A DNA stretch of 64,000 bases from Streptomyces sp. AC558_RSS880 (GCF_019049255.1 NZ_JAGMUJ010000007.1:124001-188000), one strand, 5' to 3'. Positions 1 to 10,142 are shown, counted from the stretch's first letter. The notes: generated from the letters alone by a model not told the origin. A program made the numbers and translations.

Positions 1-479
1 GTGTCCTCCGGCGGGCGGAAGCGGATCGCACGGTTGTCGGCGACCGCGGGGCCGAGCAGCAGCACCCGGTCACCGGCGGCGGCGCGGGCGGCCCAGCGGG
101 AGGCCGGGCCCGCCTCGGCGGACGGACCGGCCCCCTCGGTGACGCCGTGCAGCACGAAGTCGACGTCGATGCCGGTGGTGCGCCCCTCGGCGTCCGCGCG
201 CAGCCCCCGGAGCGTGTACGAGCGCATCACGGCCCGTACGTCGTCGGGCAGTTCGCGCCAGCCCCGCCACCAGTCGTCACCGAGCTCGACCGGCACGACC
301 GGCGCGCTCTGCCCCGGGTGCGGCAGGAACAGCGACAGGGACTGGTCGCGCCCGTCGGAGCGGAACTCCCGCAGGTCGGGGCCCTCGAAGGTGACCCGGA
401 CCAGGGACGGTCCGAGCCGCCTCGTCCCCGCGACCCGGAGGGCGAAGAAACGGAACGGGGCGGCTACGGCGGTGCTCAC
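1..479 (-). CDS. desF: Siderophore-interacting FAD-binding protein, C-terminus cut by window edge (desF-like)
   Basis: The gene starts at a GTG at 479 and reads without a stop to the window edge, giving about 159 residues. The protein begins VSTAVAAPFRFFALRVAG, continues with a ferredoxin-reductase-like beta-barrel half (SLVRVTFEGPDL, then RSYTLRGL, the usual flavin-contacting RxYTxR-type motif), and reaches the start of the NAD(P)H-binding half (GDRVLLLGP). This is the SIP/ViuB family, which reduces ferric siderophores in the cytoplasm to release iron. It lies 38 bp downstream of the siderophore lipoprotein gene on the same strand, as desE-desF do in S. coelicolor (from memory), so it is probably co-transcribed from the iron-box promoter at 1618-1636. 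Confidence 0.8.
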   Translation of the reverse strand, partial: MSTAVAAPFRFFALRVAGTRRLGPSLVRVTFEGPDLREFRSDGRDQSLSLFLPHPGQSAPVVPVELGDDWWRGWRELPDDVRAVMRSYTLRGLRADAEGRTTGIDVDFVLHGVTEGAGPSAEAGPASRWAARAAAGDRVLLLGPAVADNRAIRFRPPED

Positions 480-517
480 GTGCGGCTCCGGGGAGGGAGG
501 GGGTGCGGTGGGTGCGG

Positions 518-1567
518 TCAGCCGACCTTCTTGGCCTTCTCGATGGCCTCGGCGAGGTTGTCGAGCAGCGGCGTGCACTTGTCGTAGGACAGGATCGGCT
601 CGGGGGAGCGGGCGATGACCTGGCCGGCCTTGACCGCGGGGAGCTCCTTCCAGGTCGCCTCGGTGATGTCGGCGGGCTGGATGGTCGAGGCGCGGTCGTC
701 CATGATGATGACGTCGGCCGGGTACTTGTCGACGTTCTCCCAGCTCAGCGTCTCGAACCAGCCGCCGGTCGCCTTCTTGGCCTCCTCCGAGGGCTCCACC
801 AGGTTCACGCCGAGGGCCTTGAAGTACTCCAGGTCGACGGAGAAGTTCGAGCCGGAGACGTAGAAGACGTCCTGCGCGGCGGAACCGGCCAGCACCCTGA
901 TCTCCGGGCGGGCCTTCGCGGCCTTGCGCAGCCGCTCGGCGGCGGCCTCGAACTTCTTCTTCGCCTCGACGACCTTCGTCGCCTTCATGTCGGCGCCCAG
1001 CGACTCGGCCAGCTCGGCCATGCGCTGCAGCGGCTCCGGCATCTGACGGTCGTAGACGGAGACGGCCACGCTCGGGGCGAGCTTGGCGATCTTGTCCTTG
1101 GAGGCCTCGGGCACGTACCAGAGGGTCCCGGCGTCGTCGAACGTCGTGCTGATGAGCACCTCGGGCTGGAAGGCCGCGTACTGCTCGACGTTGAAGCTGT
1201 CGAACTTGTTGCCGAAGATCGTCAGCTTGCTGACGTCCATGTCGCCGGCCTGGACGTCGGCCTTGCCGTCCGTCGTCCTGGTCGGCCCGAAGACGCCCTT
1301 CACCTCGACGCCGTAGTCGTACAGCGCGGCGGCGACACCGGTGAACGCGACGATGTTCGTCGGCACCTTGTCGAGCTTCACGGTGGTGCCGCGGTCGTCC
1401 TTGAAGGACCACGGGCCGGACTTGGCGGCGCCGGACCCCGTCGCGTCCGTTCCGCCGCTCTTCGCGTCGTCGTCCCCGCAGGCGGTGAGCACGGCGCCGA
1501 GTCCGAGGGCGCCACCGGCGGCGAGCAGTCCCCGACGGGAGAAGCGGGCGGTACTGGCGTTCGACAT
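518..1567 (-). CDS. desE: Ferric-siderophore ABC transporter substrate-binding lipoprotein (DesE-like)
   Basis: This 349-residue protein is a cluster A-III periplasmic-binding-protein-type lipoprotein. Twin arginines at residues 11-12 precede a hydrophobic stretch and the lipobox LTAC with Cys30, so Tat export and lipid anchoring are likely. The body has the FecB/BtuF fold signatures, for example NIVAFTGVAAALYDYGVEVKG and PEVLISTTFDDAG. In S. coelicolor the orthologous position next to the des genes encodes DesE, the ferrioxamine receptor, so ferrioxamine uptake is the likely role. An iron box lies 51 bp upstream of the ATG, and the desF-like gene follows at 38 bp. The permease and ATPase are not in this window. 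Confidence 0.88.
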   Translation of the reverse strand: MSNASTARFSRRGLLAAGGALGLGAVLTACGDDDAKSGGTDATGSGAAKSGPWSFKDDRGTTVKLDKVPTNIVAFTGVAAALYDYGVEVKGVFGPTRTTDGKADVQAGDMDVSKLTIFGNKFDSFNVEQYAAFQPEVLISTTFDDAGTLWYVPEASKDKIAKLAPSVAVSVYDRQMPEPLQRMAELAESLGADMKATKVVEAKKKFEAAAERLRKAAKARPEIRVLAGSAAQDVFYVSGSNFSVDLEYFKALGVNLVEPSEEAKKATGGWFETLSWENVDKYPADVIIMDDRASTIQPADITEATWKELPAVKAGQVIARSPEPILSYDKCTPLLDNLAEAIEKAKKVG

Positions 1568-1617
1568 GGGAGGGTCTGCTTTCGTGCGTACGGAGCCGGC
1601 CTTGGCTGGAAACAGGC

Positions 1618-1636
1618 TTAGGTTAGCCTAACCTCA
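1618..1636. promoter_or_regulatory. Iron box (DmdR/IdeR-type operator)
   Basis: The sequence TTAGGTTAGCCTAACCTCA is a near-perfect copy of the actinobacterial DtxR-family box (TTAGGTTAGSCTAACCTAA). The arms AGGTTAG and CTAACCT are perfectly palindromic. It sits directly upstream of desE and predicts repression by DmdR1 when iron is sufficient. Confidence 0.92.
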
Positions 1637-1670
1637 TGATCTGTCCAGGGGGTGCTCCGTATGCATCCCC

Positions 1671-2261
1671 TCACACAGGGGAGTCGGCGTCCCGGTCCCG
1701 GCCGTAGCGGCGGAACGCGGAGGTGTCCACCGTCCAGGGACCGAACGGGACCATGTCCCCGAAGATGTACGGGTCCTTGTGGCCGTAGTGGTTCCCGCAG
1801 GGGACCGAGTGCACCTCGATCGTGCCGGTGCGAGGATCGACGATCATGTAGTGCGGGATGCCCATCGCCGGGTACTCGGCGAGCTTCTCGCCGTAGTCGT
1901 TGTTCGGGTTGGACGGGGAGACGATTTCGACCACCGCCAGGACCTGCGTGGCGTCGACGGCGAGGCCCTCCTCGTCGAGCACGGCCTCGGGAATGACGAT
2001 GGCGTCGGGGCGCCGCATGCGGCCGATCGCGGGGTGTTCGATCTCCGGGCCGCTCGCGCAGATGTAGCCGGGGTGGGTGGTGAGGAGTTGCTCGTCCAAC
2101 TGCTTGCAGATGCGCCGGATGGTGCCCTCGTGGCGCTTCGAGGGGCACATCATGGCCAGTATCGGACCTGAAGGACCGATCTCTACGCTCCAGGCACCTT
2201 CGAGTTGTTCGGCGTGGGCCCCGAGCTGCTCGGCGATCGCGCGCATCTTCGCGTAGTCCAT
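1671..2261 (-). CDS. Uma2 family (DUF820) restriction-endonuclease-fold protein
   Basis: The 196-residue protein starts at ATG 2261 (MDYAKMRAIAEQ); an in-frame extension to 2387 looks non-coding. It has the Uma2 pattern: RRPDAIVIPEAVL (catalytic D), VVEIVSPSN (E in the EVxS motif) and a short C-terminal part ending in NHYGHKDPYIFGDMVPF. Uma2 proteins have a PD-(D/E)XK nuclease fold, are abundant in Streptomyces and cyanobacteria, and have no firmly established role. It sits alone between the des genes and the acyl-CoA cluster, 129 bp downstream of the acyl-CoA dehydrogenase stop and on the same strand. Confidence 0.8.
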   Translation of the reverse strand: MDYAKMRAIAEQLGAHAEQLEGAWSVEIGPSGPILAMMCPSKRHEGTIRRICKQLDEQLLTTHPGYICASGPEIEHPAIGRMRRPDAIVIPEAVLDEEGLAVDATQVLAVVEIVSPSNPNNDYGEKLAEYPAMGIPHYMIVDPRTGTIEVHSVPCGNHYGHKDPYIFGDMVPFGPWTVDTSAFRRYGRDRDADSPV

Positions 2262-2390
2262 GACCCCAGAGTACTGACGACTTCGCATCGTGTCCGCCTG
2301 TGTTCTTTGGGTGATCAACCCGGTCTTCGGCCCTTCGCTGACGGGGCGACCGGCCCGCGTACACGCTGGACGCGGGCCGGACCCCAAGGT

Positions 2391-3551
2391 TCAGCCCGCC
2401 AGGCCCAACTCCCGTGCGATCAGCATCCGCTGGACCTCGCTCGTGCCCTCGCCGATCTCCAGGATCTTGGAGTCGCGCCACATGCGGGCCACCGGATACT
2501 CGTTCATGAAGCCGTAGCCGCCGTGGATCTGGGTGGCGTCGCGGGCGTTGTCCACGGCGACCGTGGACGAGTACAGCTTCGCCAGCGCCGCCTCCTTCTT
2601 GAACGGCTCGCCCGCCACCAGACGGCTGGCCGCGTCGCGCCAGGCGAGGCGGGCCGTGTGGGCCTTCATCTCCATGTCGGCGATCTTGAACTGGATCGCC
2701 TGGTTGGCGCCGATCGGCTTGCCGAACGCGTGCCGCTCCTTGGCGTACTTCACCGACTCGTCCACACAGCCCTGCGCCAGACCCGTGCCCAGCGCCGCGA
2801 TGGCGATGCGGCCCTCGTCCAGGATGCGCAGGAACTGCGCGTAACCGCGGCCCTCTTCGCCGAGGAGGTTCGCGGCCGGCACGCGCACGTCCTGGAAGGA
2901 CAGCTCCCGCGTGTCCGAGGCGTTCCAGCCGACCTTCGAGTACGGGGCCGCCACCGTGAAGCCCGGCGTGCCCGACGGGACGATGATCGCCGAGATCAGC
3001 GGCCTCCCGTCGGGCTTGCGGCCCGTCACCGCCGTGACCGTGACCAGACCCGTGATGTCCGTGCCCGAGTTGGTGATGAAGCACTTGGTGCCGTTGACGA
3101 CCCATTCGCCGGTCGACTCGTCCAGCCGGGCCGTCGTACGGGTCGCGCCCGCGTCGCTGCCGCCGTCCGGCTCCGTCAGGCCGAACGCGCCGAGGATCTC
3201 GCCCGAACAGAGGCGGGGCAGCCACGCGCGCTTCTGCTCCTCGGTGCCGAAGAGGTGGATCGGCATCGCGCCCAGGGAGACGCCCGCCTCCAGGGTGATG
3301 GCCACCGACGAGTCGACCCGCGCCAGCTCCTCCAGGGCCACGCCGAGGGCGAAGTAGTCGCCGCCCATGCCGCCGTACTCCTCCGGGAACGGCAGCCCGA
3401 ACAGGCCCATCCGGCCCATCTCCCGCACGATCTCGTACGGGAACTCGTGCCGCTCGTAGAAGTCACCGATCTTCGGCGCCACCACATCGTGCGCGAACTC
3501 CTCCACCGTGCGGCGGAGTTCTTCCAGTTCGGGGGAGAGCTTGTGGTCCAT
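2391..3551 (-). CDS. acdH: Acyl-CoA dehydrogenase, isovaleryl/short branched-chain type
   Basis: The protein has 386 residues, the normal length for soluble acyl-CoA dehydrogenases. It carries the FAD-contact segments AFGLTEPDGGSDAG and FITNSG, and the C-terminal QIHGGYGFMNEYP and EGTSEVQR motifs. Glu368 (in GEGT) is the expected catalytic base, as in SCAD-type enzymes. The gene is first in line on the minus strand after HMG-CoA lyase and an acyl-CoA carboxylase, so its substrate is probably isovaleryl-CoA or a related branched acyl-CoA of leucine or valine catabolism. In Streptomyces the homologue at this position is called AcdH. Seven bases separate its ATG from the HMG-CoA lyase stop, so the two are in one transcript. 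Confidence 0.85.
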   Translation of the reverse strand: MDHKLSPELEELRRTVEEFAHDVVAPKIGDFYERHEFPYEIVREMGRMGLFGLPFPEEYGGMGGDYFALGVALEELARVDSSVAITLEAGVSLGAMPIHLFGTEEQKRAWLPRLCSGEILGAFGLTEPDGGSDAGATRTTARLDESTGEWVVNGTKCFITNSGTDITGLVTVTAVTGRKPDGRPLISAIIVPSGTPGFTVAAPYSKVGWNASDTRELSFQDVRVPAANLLGEEGRGYAQFLRILDEGRIAIAALGTGLAQGCVDESVKYAKERHAFGKPIGANQAIQFKIADMEMKAHTARLAWRDAASRLVAGEPFKKEAALAKLYSSTVAVDNARDATQIHGGYGFMNEYPVARMWRDSKILEIGEGTSEVQRMLIARELGLAG

Positions 3552-3557
3552 GGTCGT

Positions 3558-4505
3558 TCACTGCTCCTGGTGGGAGAGGGCTCGTACGGTGCGGGACGGG
3601 CTGGGTCGGCCCAGGTGCGCGGCCATCCAGACGCTTGTGGCGACCAGACGGTCGAGATCGACCCCGGTGTCGATGCCGAGGCCCCGCAGCATCCACACGA
3701 GGTCCTCGGTGGCGAGATTGCCGGTGGCGGACTTCGCGTACGGGCAGCCGCCCAGTCCGCCGGCGGAGGCGTCGACCGTGCCGACGCCCCGCTGGAGCGC
3801 GGCCAGCGTGTTGGCCAGGGCCTGGCCGTAGGTGTCGTGGAAGTGCACGGCCAGCGCGGACACCGGGACGCCCGCCTCGGTGAGCGCGGTGAGCAGGGCC
3901 GTCACATGGCCGGGGGTCGCCACGCCGATGGTGTCGCCCAGGCTCAGCTCGTCGCAGCCCATGTCTAGCAGGGCGCGGCACACCTTCACCACCTGGGCGA
4001 TGGGGACCGCGCCCTCCCACGGGTCGCCGAAGCACATCGAGAGATAACCGCGGACGTGCACGTCCTGCGCCTTCGCCCGCCGCACCACCGGCTCGAACAT
4101 CGCCAGGGACTCGTCCACCGTGCGGTTGAGATTGGCCTTGGCGAACGACTCCGTGGCGCTGGCGAAGACCGCCACCCGCCGGGCGCCCAGCGCCAGTGCG
4201 CGGTCCAGGCCGCGCTCGTTCGGCACCAGGACCGGCAGCGACACCGGCAGGTCGGACACCGCCCGGTACAGGTCCTCGGCGTCCGCCAACTGCGGCACCC
4301 ACTTGGGGTGGACGAAGCTCGTCGCCTCGATCGTGGTCAGGCCGGTCCCGGCCAGGCGGCGGACGAACTCCGCCTTGACGGCCGTCGGGACGATCGCCTT
4401 CTCGTTCTGCAGGCCGTCGCGCGCGCCCACCTCGTGGATCCGCACCCGGGCGGGCAGTCCGTCCGCCGGTACGGTCATGGGCAGGCCCAGTTCCGGGGCG
4501 TTCAT
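3558..4505 (-). CDS. Hydroxymethylglutaryl-CoA lyase
   Basis: This 315-residue enzyme of the DRE-TIM family cleaves HMG-CoA to acetyl-CoA and acetoacetate, the last step of leucine breakdown. Visible motifs are the N-terminal metal/catalytic RDGLQNE (29-35), the metal ligands in HFHDTYG (221-227), and the HMG-CoA lyase signature GGLGGCPYAKSATGN (249-263) with the active-site cysteine Cys254. The start ATG at 4505 overlaps the stop of the upstream carboxylase gene by four bases (ATGA), which indicates translational coupling. An in-frame upstream extension lies inside the carboxylase gene and is not used. Confidence 0.93.
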   Translation of the reverse strand: MNAPELGLPMTVPADGLPARVRIHEVGARDGLQNEKAIVPTAVKAEFVRRLAGTGLTTIEATSFVHPKWVPQLADAEDLYRAVSDLPVSLPVLVPNERGLDRALALGARRVAVFASATESFAKANLNRTVDESLAMFEPVVRRAKAQDVHVRGYLSMCFGDPWEGAVPIAQVVKVCRALLDMGCDELSLGDTIGVATPGHVTALLTALTEAGVPVSALAVHFHDTYGQALANTLAALQRGVGTVDASAGGLGGCPYAKSATGNLATEDLVWMLRGLGIDTGVDLDRLVATSVWMAAHLGRPSPSRTVRALSHQEQ

Positions 4506-6550
4506 GCCGTCTCCTCCTCCACGGGGGCGATGACCGCCAGCACCTGGTCCATCGCGACCGTCGTGCCCGGGGCCACGTCCAGTTCGGTGACCGTGCCGGC
4601 GTGCGGGGCGGAGATGACGTGCTCCATCTTCATCGCCTCCACCACCAGCAGGCTCTGGCCCGCGCTCACCTCGTCGCCGACGGCGACCTTCACCACCGTC
4701 ACCGTGCCCGGCATCGGCGCGGTCAGCGAGTCGGCGCCCGCCTGACCCGCCCGGGTGAGGGACGCGGCGACCGGGTCGTGGTCGCGCACGTGCCAGGCGT
4801 CGCCGTCCCGGCCCAGCCAGGTGCCGTCCGGCAGGGCGGCGAAGGTGTGGGCGACGCCGTCGAGCGCGAGTGTGAACCGGTGCTCGCCCCCCGGGCCCGC
4901 GGATCCCCGCAGCGGGGCGTCGGTCCCCGGCAGCAGCAGTTCCGTCCCGCCGTCCGGTGTGCTGCGCACGCGCACCGTCACCGGGTCGTGGCCCGGCACC
5001 CGCAGGTGGTGCGCCGTCCACGCCCGCTCACCGCCCATGCGCCAGCCGTCGGCGGCGGCGAACGGGTCGGTCCAGCCGGAGCCGCCGGCGGGCTTCCGGA
5101 GGGACGCCTGGCGCAGCAGCGCCGCCGCCGCGTACGTCTCCGCCGGCACCCCGTCCGGTACGAGCCCGTCCACCTCACGCTCGACCAGCCCGGTGTCCAT
5201 GTCGCCCGACACCACCGCCGGATGCGCCAGCAGCCGCCGCAGGAACCCGGCGTTGGTCTGCACGCCCAGCGTCACCGTCTCCGCCAGCGCCGCCCGGAGC
5301 CTGCGCAGCGCGGTCGCCCGGTCGGGGCCGTACGCGATCACCTTGGACAGCATCGGGTCGTAGAGGCTGCCGACCTCCGTGCCCTCGCTCAGCCCGGAGT
5401 CGGTGCGCACGCCGTCGCCCTGCGGTTCGCGGAGCTTCAGCACCGTGCCGCCGGAGGGGAGGAAGCCTCGCGCGGGGTCCTCCGCGCAGATACGGGCCTC
5501 GACCGCGTGACCGGTGAGCGTGACGTCGTCCTGCCCGAAGGCGAGCGGCTCGCCCGCCGCCACCCGCAGCTGCCACTCCACCAGATCGAGACCCCCCGCG
5601 GCGCCAGCCGCACCAATGGATACGACCAGCTCGGTGACCGGGTGCTCCACCTGGAGGCGGGTGTTCATCTCCATGAAGTAGTACGAGGAGGGGTCGTTGC
5701 CCGGGACGATGAACTCCACCGTGCCCGCGCCCCGGTAGCCGCAGGAACGGGCCGCCTGGACCGCCGCCTCGCCCATCGCGGCCCGGGTCTCCTCGTCGAG
5801 GAGCACGCTGGGCGCCTCCTCGATGATCTTCTGGTGGCGGCGCTGGAGGGAGCACTCGCGCTCGCCCAGGTGGACGACGCCCCCGTGGCCGTCGGCCAGC
5901 ACCTGGATCTCGATGTGCCGGGGACGGTCGATCCACCGCTCGACCAGGAGCGTGTCGTCGCCGAAGGAGGCGCGGGCCTCGCGCCGCGCGGCGGCGATCT
6001 CGTCGGCCAGCAGCGAGGCGTCCCGCACCAGGCGCATGCCCTTGCCGCCGCCGCCCGCCGACGGCTTCAGCAGCACCGGCACGCCGATCTCCCGGGCGGC
6101 CTCGACGAGCTGTCCGTCCGTGAGGCCGCTGCCGCTGGAGCCGGGCACCACCGGCACCCCGGCCGCCTGCACCGTCTCCTTCGCGCGGATCTTGTCGCCC
6201 ATCAGGGCGATCGCGTCCGCCGGGGGCCCGATGAACACCAGCCCCGCCTGAGCGCACGCCCGCGCGAAACCGGCGTTCTCGGCGAGGAAGCCGTACCCCG
6301 GGTGGACCGCCTGGGCACCGGTGCGGGCGGCGGCCTCCAGCAGCCGCTCCACCGACAGGTAGCTCTCCGAAGCCGCCGCCGGACCGATCCGTACCGCCGT
6401 GTCGGCCTCCCGGACGTGCCGGGCGTCGGCGTCCGCGTCGGAGTACACCGCCACCGAGCGCACGCCCATCGACCGCAGCGTGCGGATGACGCGGACCGCG
6501 ATCTCGCCCCGGTTGGCCACCAGCACCGTCTCGAACATCTGATCTGTCAT
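4502..6550 (-). CDS. Acyl-CoA carboxylase alpha subunit (biotin carboxylase + BCCP), methylcrotonyl-CoA type
   Basis: This 682-residue fusion has an N-terminal biotin carboxylase (ANRGEIAVRVIRTL, HPGYGFLAENA, ATP-grasp KPSAGGGGKGMRLV, EMNTRLQVEHPVTE). A linker domain follows, and then a C-terminal biotinyl domain with EAMKMEH, in which Lys641 is the predicted biotinylation site. Together with the carboxyltransferase encoded 14 bp upstream it should form a methylcrotonyl-CoA carboxylase, given the HMG-CoA lyase and dehydrogenase neighbours, though propionyl/acetyl-CoA use cannot be excluded. After EHPVTELV there is an extra segment (SIGAAGAAG) before LDLVEWQLRVAAGEP, not usual in this very conserved region. 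The start at 6550 (MTDQMFETV) is chosen; Met5 is an alternative. Confidence 0.9.
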   Translation of the reverse strand: MTDQMFETVLVANRGEIAVRVIRTLRSMGVRSVAVYSDADADARHVREADTAVRIGPAAASESYLSVERLLEAAARTGAQAVHPGYGFLAENAGFARACAQAGLVFIGPPADAIALMGDKIRAKETVQAAGVPVVPGSSGSGLTDGQLVEAAREIGVPVLLKPSAGGGGKGMRLVRDASLLADEIAAARREARASFGDDTLLVERWIDRPRHIEIQVLADGHGGVVHLGERECSLQRRHQKIIEEAPSVLLDEETRAAMGEAAVQAARSCGYRGAGTVEFIVPGNDPSSYYFMEMNTRLQVEHPVTELVVSIGAAGAAGGLDLVEWQLRVAAGEPLAFGQDDVTLTGHAVEARICAEDPARGFLPSGGTVLKLREPQGDGVRTDSGLSEGTEVGSLYDPMLSKVIAYGPDRATALRRLRAALAETVTLGVQTNAGFLRRLLAHPAVVSGDMDTGLVEREVDGLVPDGVPAETYAAAALLRQASLRKPAGGSGWTDPFAAADGWRMGGERAWTAHHLRVPGHDPVTVRVRSTPDGGTELLLPGTDAPLRGSAGPGGEHRFTLALDGVAHTFAALPDGTWLGRDGDAWHVRDHDPVAASLTRAGQAGADSLTAPMPGTVTVVKVAVGDEVSAGQSLLVVEAMKMEHVISAPHAGTVTELDVAPGTTVAMDQVLAVIAPVEEETA

Positions 6551-6564
6551 CGTCAGGGGTCCCC

Positions 6565-8181
<1,617 letters not shown>

Positions 8182-8201
8182 CCTGCGGGTCCCCTCACCT
8201 T

Positions 8202-8246
8202 GTTAATGAGCGTTAACGCATTTCCTTCAGGTTAACGAGCGCTAAC
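8202..8246. promoter_or_regulatory. Tandem pair of 16-bp palindromic operators between carboxylase operon and tetR
   Basis: Two copies of GTTAAYGAGCGYTAAC lie at 8202-8217 (GTTAATGAGCGTTAAC) and 8231-8246 (GTTAACGAGCGCTAAC). Each is an inverted repeat with arms GTTA(A)/(T)TAAC, and they are offset by 29 bp. They lie in the 87-bp divergent gap, so the TetR protein probably represses both itself and the carboxylase operon here. Confidence 0.75.
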
Positions 8247-8268
8247 CCCGCTGTCTAGAATCGTCTTC

Positions 8269-8868
8269 ATGGCCACCAGAACCGACGCCCCCACCCGCCG
8301 CGAGCAGATCCTCAAGGAGGCCGCGCGGCTCTTCGCCGAACGCGGCTTCCACGGCGTCGGGGTCGACGAGATAGGTGCCGCGGTCGGCATCAGCGGGCCC
8401 GGGCTCTACCGGCACTTCGCGGGCAAGGACGCGATGCTCGCGGAGCTGCTGGTGGGGATCAGCGGCTCGCTGCTGACCGGCGCGAAGCGGCGCCTGGCGG
8501 AGGCCGACGGGGCGGCGGCCCCCGAGGCGGTCCTCGACTCGCTGATCGAAGGACACATCGACTTCGCGCTCGACGACCGCCCCCTCATCACCCTGCACGA
8601 CCGTGAGCTGGACCGCCTCCGGGACACCGACCGCAAGCTGGTCCGCCAGTTGCAGCGGCAGTACGTCGAGCTGTGGGTGGGGGTGGTGCGCGAGCTGTAC
8701 CCGGGGCTGGCCGAACCGGCCGCCCGCTCGGCCGTCCACTCGGTGTTCGGCCTGCTCAACTCCACCCCGCACCTGGCCCGCCCCGGCTCCCTGCCGGGTC
8801 GCGCCGGCACCGCCGAGCTGCTGCACCGGATGGCCCGGGGCGCGTTCGCGGCGGCGGGCTCGCCCTGA
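8269..8868 (+). CDS. TetR family repressor of the leucine/acyl-CoA degradation cluster
   Basis: This 199-residue protein has an N-terminal TetR helix-turn-helix at about residues 12-58 (ILKEAARLFAERGFHG, then the recognition segment VGISGPGLYRHFAGKDAML). An all-helical C-terminal ligand domain follows. The C-terminal domain resembles the SACE_7040/FadR-like TetR regulators of acyl-CoA metabolism, which probably sense an acyl-CoA. The gene is divergent from the carboxylase operon, with two matching operators between them. A second acyl-CoA dehydrogenase gene follows on the same strand, which may also be a target. Confidence 0.85.
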   Translation: MATRTDAPTRREQILKEAARLFAERGFHGVGVDEIGAAVGISGPGLYRHFAGKDAMLAELLVGISGSLLTGAKRRLAEADGAAAPEAVLDSLIEGHIDFALDDRPLITLHDRELDRLRDTDRKLVRQLQRQYVELWVGVVRELYPGLAEPAARSAVHSVFGLLNSTPHLARPGSLPGRAGTAELLHRMARGAFAAAGSP

Positions 8869-8945
8869 CCCCGGCGGAGTGACGAGCGTTACGGGGCCTC
8901 CGCTCTGGACGGCTGTGGATACTCGCCGGTACCTTTGATCTGAGC

Positions 8946-8953
8946 AAGCGCTT
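8946..8953. promoter_or_regulatory. AAGCGCTT palindrome just before the acyl-CoA dehydrogenase start
   Basis: A perfect 8-bp palindrome (in GCAAGCGCTTAG) lies 31 bp before the GTG at 8985. It differs from the TetR operator pair nearby but matches the core of the LacI-type sites at 44770 and 46065. Its function is unproven. Confidence 0.3.
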
Positions 8954-8984
8954 AGACATGCCCAGGTTCTGGAGGTGGCGGACA

Positions 8985-10142
8985 GTGCGCCGTACGGTTT
9001 TCAACGAGGATCACGAGGCGTTCCGGGAGACGATCCGCGCCTTCATCGAGGCCGAGGTCGTCCCCGTCTACGACGAGTGGTTCGCGGCGGGCCAGGCGCC
9101 CCGCGACTTCTACTACAAGCTCGGTGAGCTGGGCATCTTCGGCATCAGCGTGCCCGAGGAGTTCGGCGGCGCGGGCATGGACACCCACAAGTTCGAGGCC
9201 GTCCTCTACGAGGAGACCGCCCGCGCGGGCGTCCAGTTCGGCGGCTCCGGCGTGCACGTGCTGCTCGCCCTGCCGTACCTCAAGATGCTGGCCACCGACG
9301 AGCAGAAGAAGCGCTACCTGCCGAAGTTCGTCACCGGCGAGGAGATGTGGGCCATCGCGATGACCGAGCCGGGCACCGGCTCCGACCTCGCGGGCATGAA
9401 GACCACCGCCAAGCTCAGCGAGGACGGCACGCACTACGTCCTCAACGGCGCCAAGACCTTCATCACCGGCGGCGTCCACGCCGACAAGGTGATCGTCTGC
9501 GCCCGCACCGCCGCCCCGACGGCCGAGGACCGCCGCCACGGCATATCCCTGTTCGCCGTCGACACCAAGTCCGAGGGCTACTCCGTCGGCCGCAAGCTCG
9601 ACAAGCTCGGCCTGAAGACCTCCGACACCGCCGAGCTGGCGTTCGTCGACGTCAAGGTCCCCGTCGAGGACCTGCTCGGCGAGGAGAACAAGGGCTTCTA
9701 CTACCTCGGCCACAACCTGGCCTCCGAGCGCTGGGGCATCGCCTTCGGCGCCTACGCGCAGGCCAAGGCCGCCGTCCGGTTCGCCAAGCAGTACGTGCAG
9801 GAGCGCACCGTCTTCGGCAAGCCGGTCGCCCACTTCCAGAACACGAAGTTCGAGCTGGCCGCCTGCCAGGCCGAGGTGGACGCCGCCGAGGCCGTCGCCG
9901 ACCGCGCCACCGAGGCCCTGGACGCCGGCGAGCTCACCCCCGCCGAGGCCGCCAGCGCCAAGCTGTTCTGCACCGAGGTCGCCCACCGCGTCATCGACCG
10001 CTGCCTCCAGCTGCACGGCGGCTACGGCTACATGAACGAGTACCCGATCGCCCGCCTGTACGCGGACAACCGCGTCAACCGCATCTACGGCGGCACCAGC
10101 GAGATCATGAAGACGATCATCGCCAAGGACATGGGGCTGTAA
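8985..10142 (+). CDS. Acyl-CoA dehydrogenase
   Basis: The GTG start at 8985 is chosen because a GGAGGTGG ribosome-binding sequence lies 7 bp before it; the in-frame ATG at 8958 has none. The 385-residue product has the canonical three-domain acyl-CoA dehydrogenase layout: an N-terminal helical domain, the FAD-binding AMTEPGTGSDLAGMKTTA and TFITGG segments, and C-terminal QLHGGYGYMNEYPIARLY. It ends in YGGTSEIMK, where the usual catalytic Glu preceding GT is Gly. The catalytic base may instead lie elsewhere, as in long-chain/isovaleryl-type members where it is on helix G. The likely substrate is a long or branched acyl-CoA; specificity cannot be read from sequence. Confidence 0.87.
   Translation: MRRTVFNEDHEAFRETIRAFIEAEVVPVYDEWFAAGQAPRDFYYKLGELGIFGISVPEEFGGAGMDTHKFEAVLYEETARAGVQFGGSGVHVLLALPYLKMLATDEQKKRYLPKFVTGEEMWAIAMTEPGTGSDLAGMKTTAKLSEDGTHYVLNGAKTFITGGVHADKVIVCARTAAPTAEDRRHGISLFAVDTKSEGYSVGRKLDKLGLKTSDTAELAFVDVKVPVEDLLGEENKGFYYLGHNLASERWGIAFGAYAQAKAAVRFAKQYVQERTVFGKPVAHFQNTKFELAACQAEVDAAEAVADRATEALDAGELTPAEAASAKLFCTEVAHRVIDRCLQLHGGYGYMNEYPIARLYADNRVNRIYGGTSEIMKTIIAKDMGL

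Noticed and set aside
1-1636. A siderophore biosynthetic gene cluster
   Set aside because: Only the uptake and utilisation genes (desE and part of desF) are inside the window; no biosynthetic gene is visible.
2205-3968. A 587-codon plus-strand frame across acdH and the HMG-CoA lyase gene
   Set aside because: It is a shadow of two well-supported minus-strand enzymes, rich in Arg/Leu/His/Gly with no family features.
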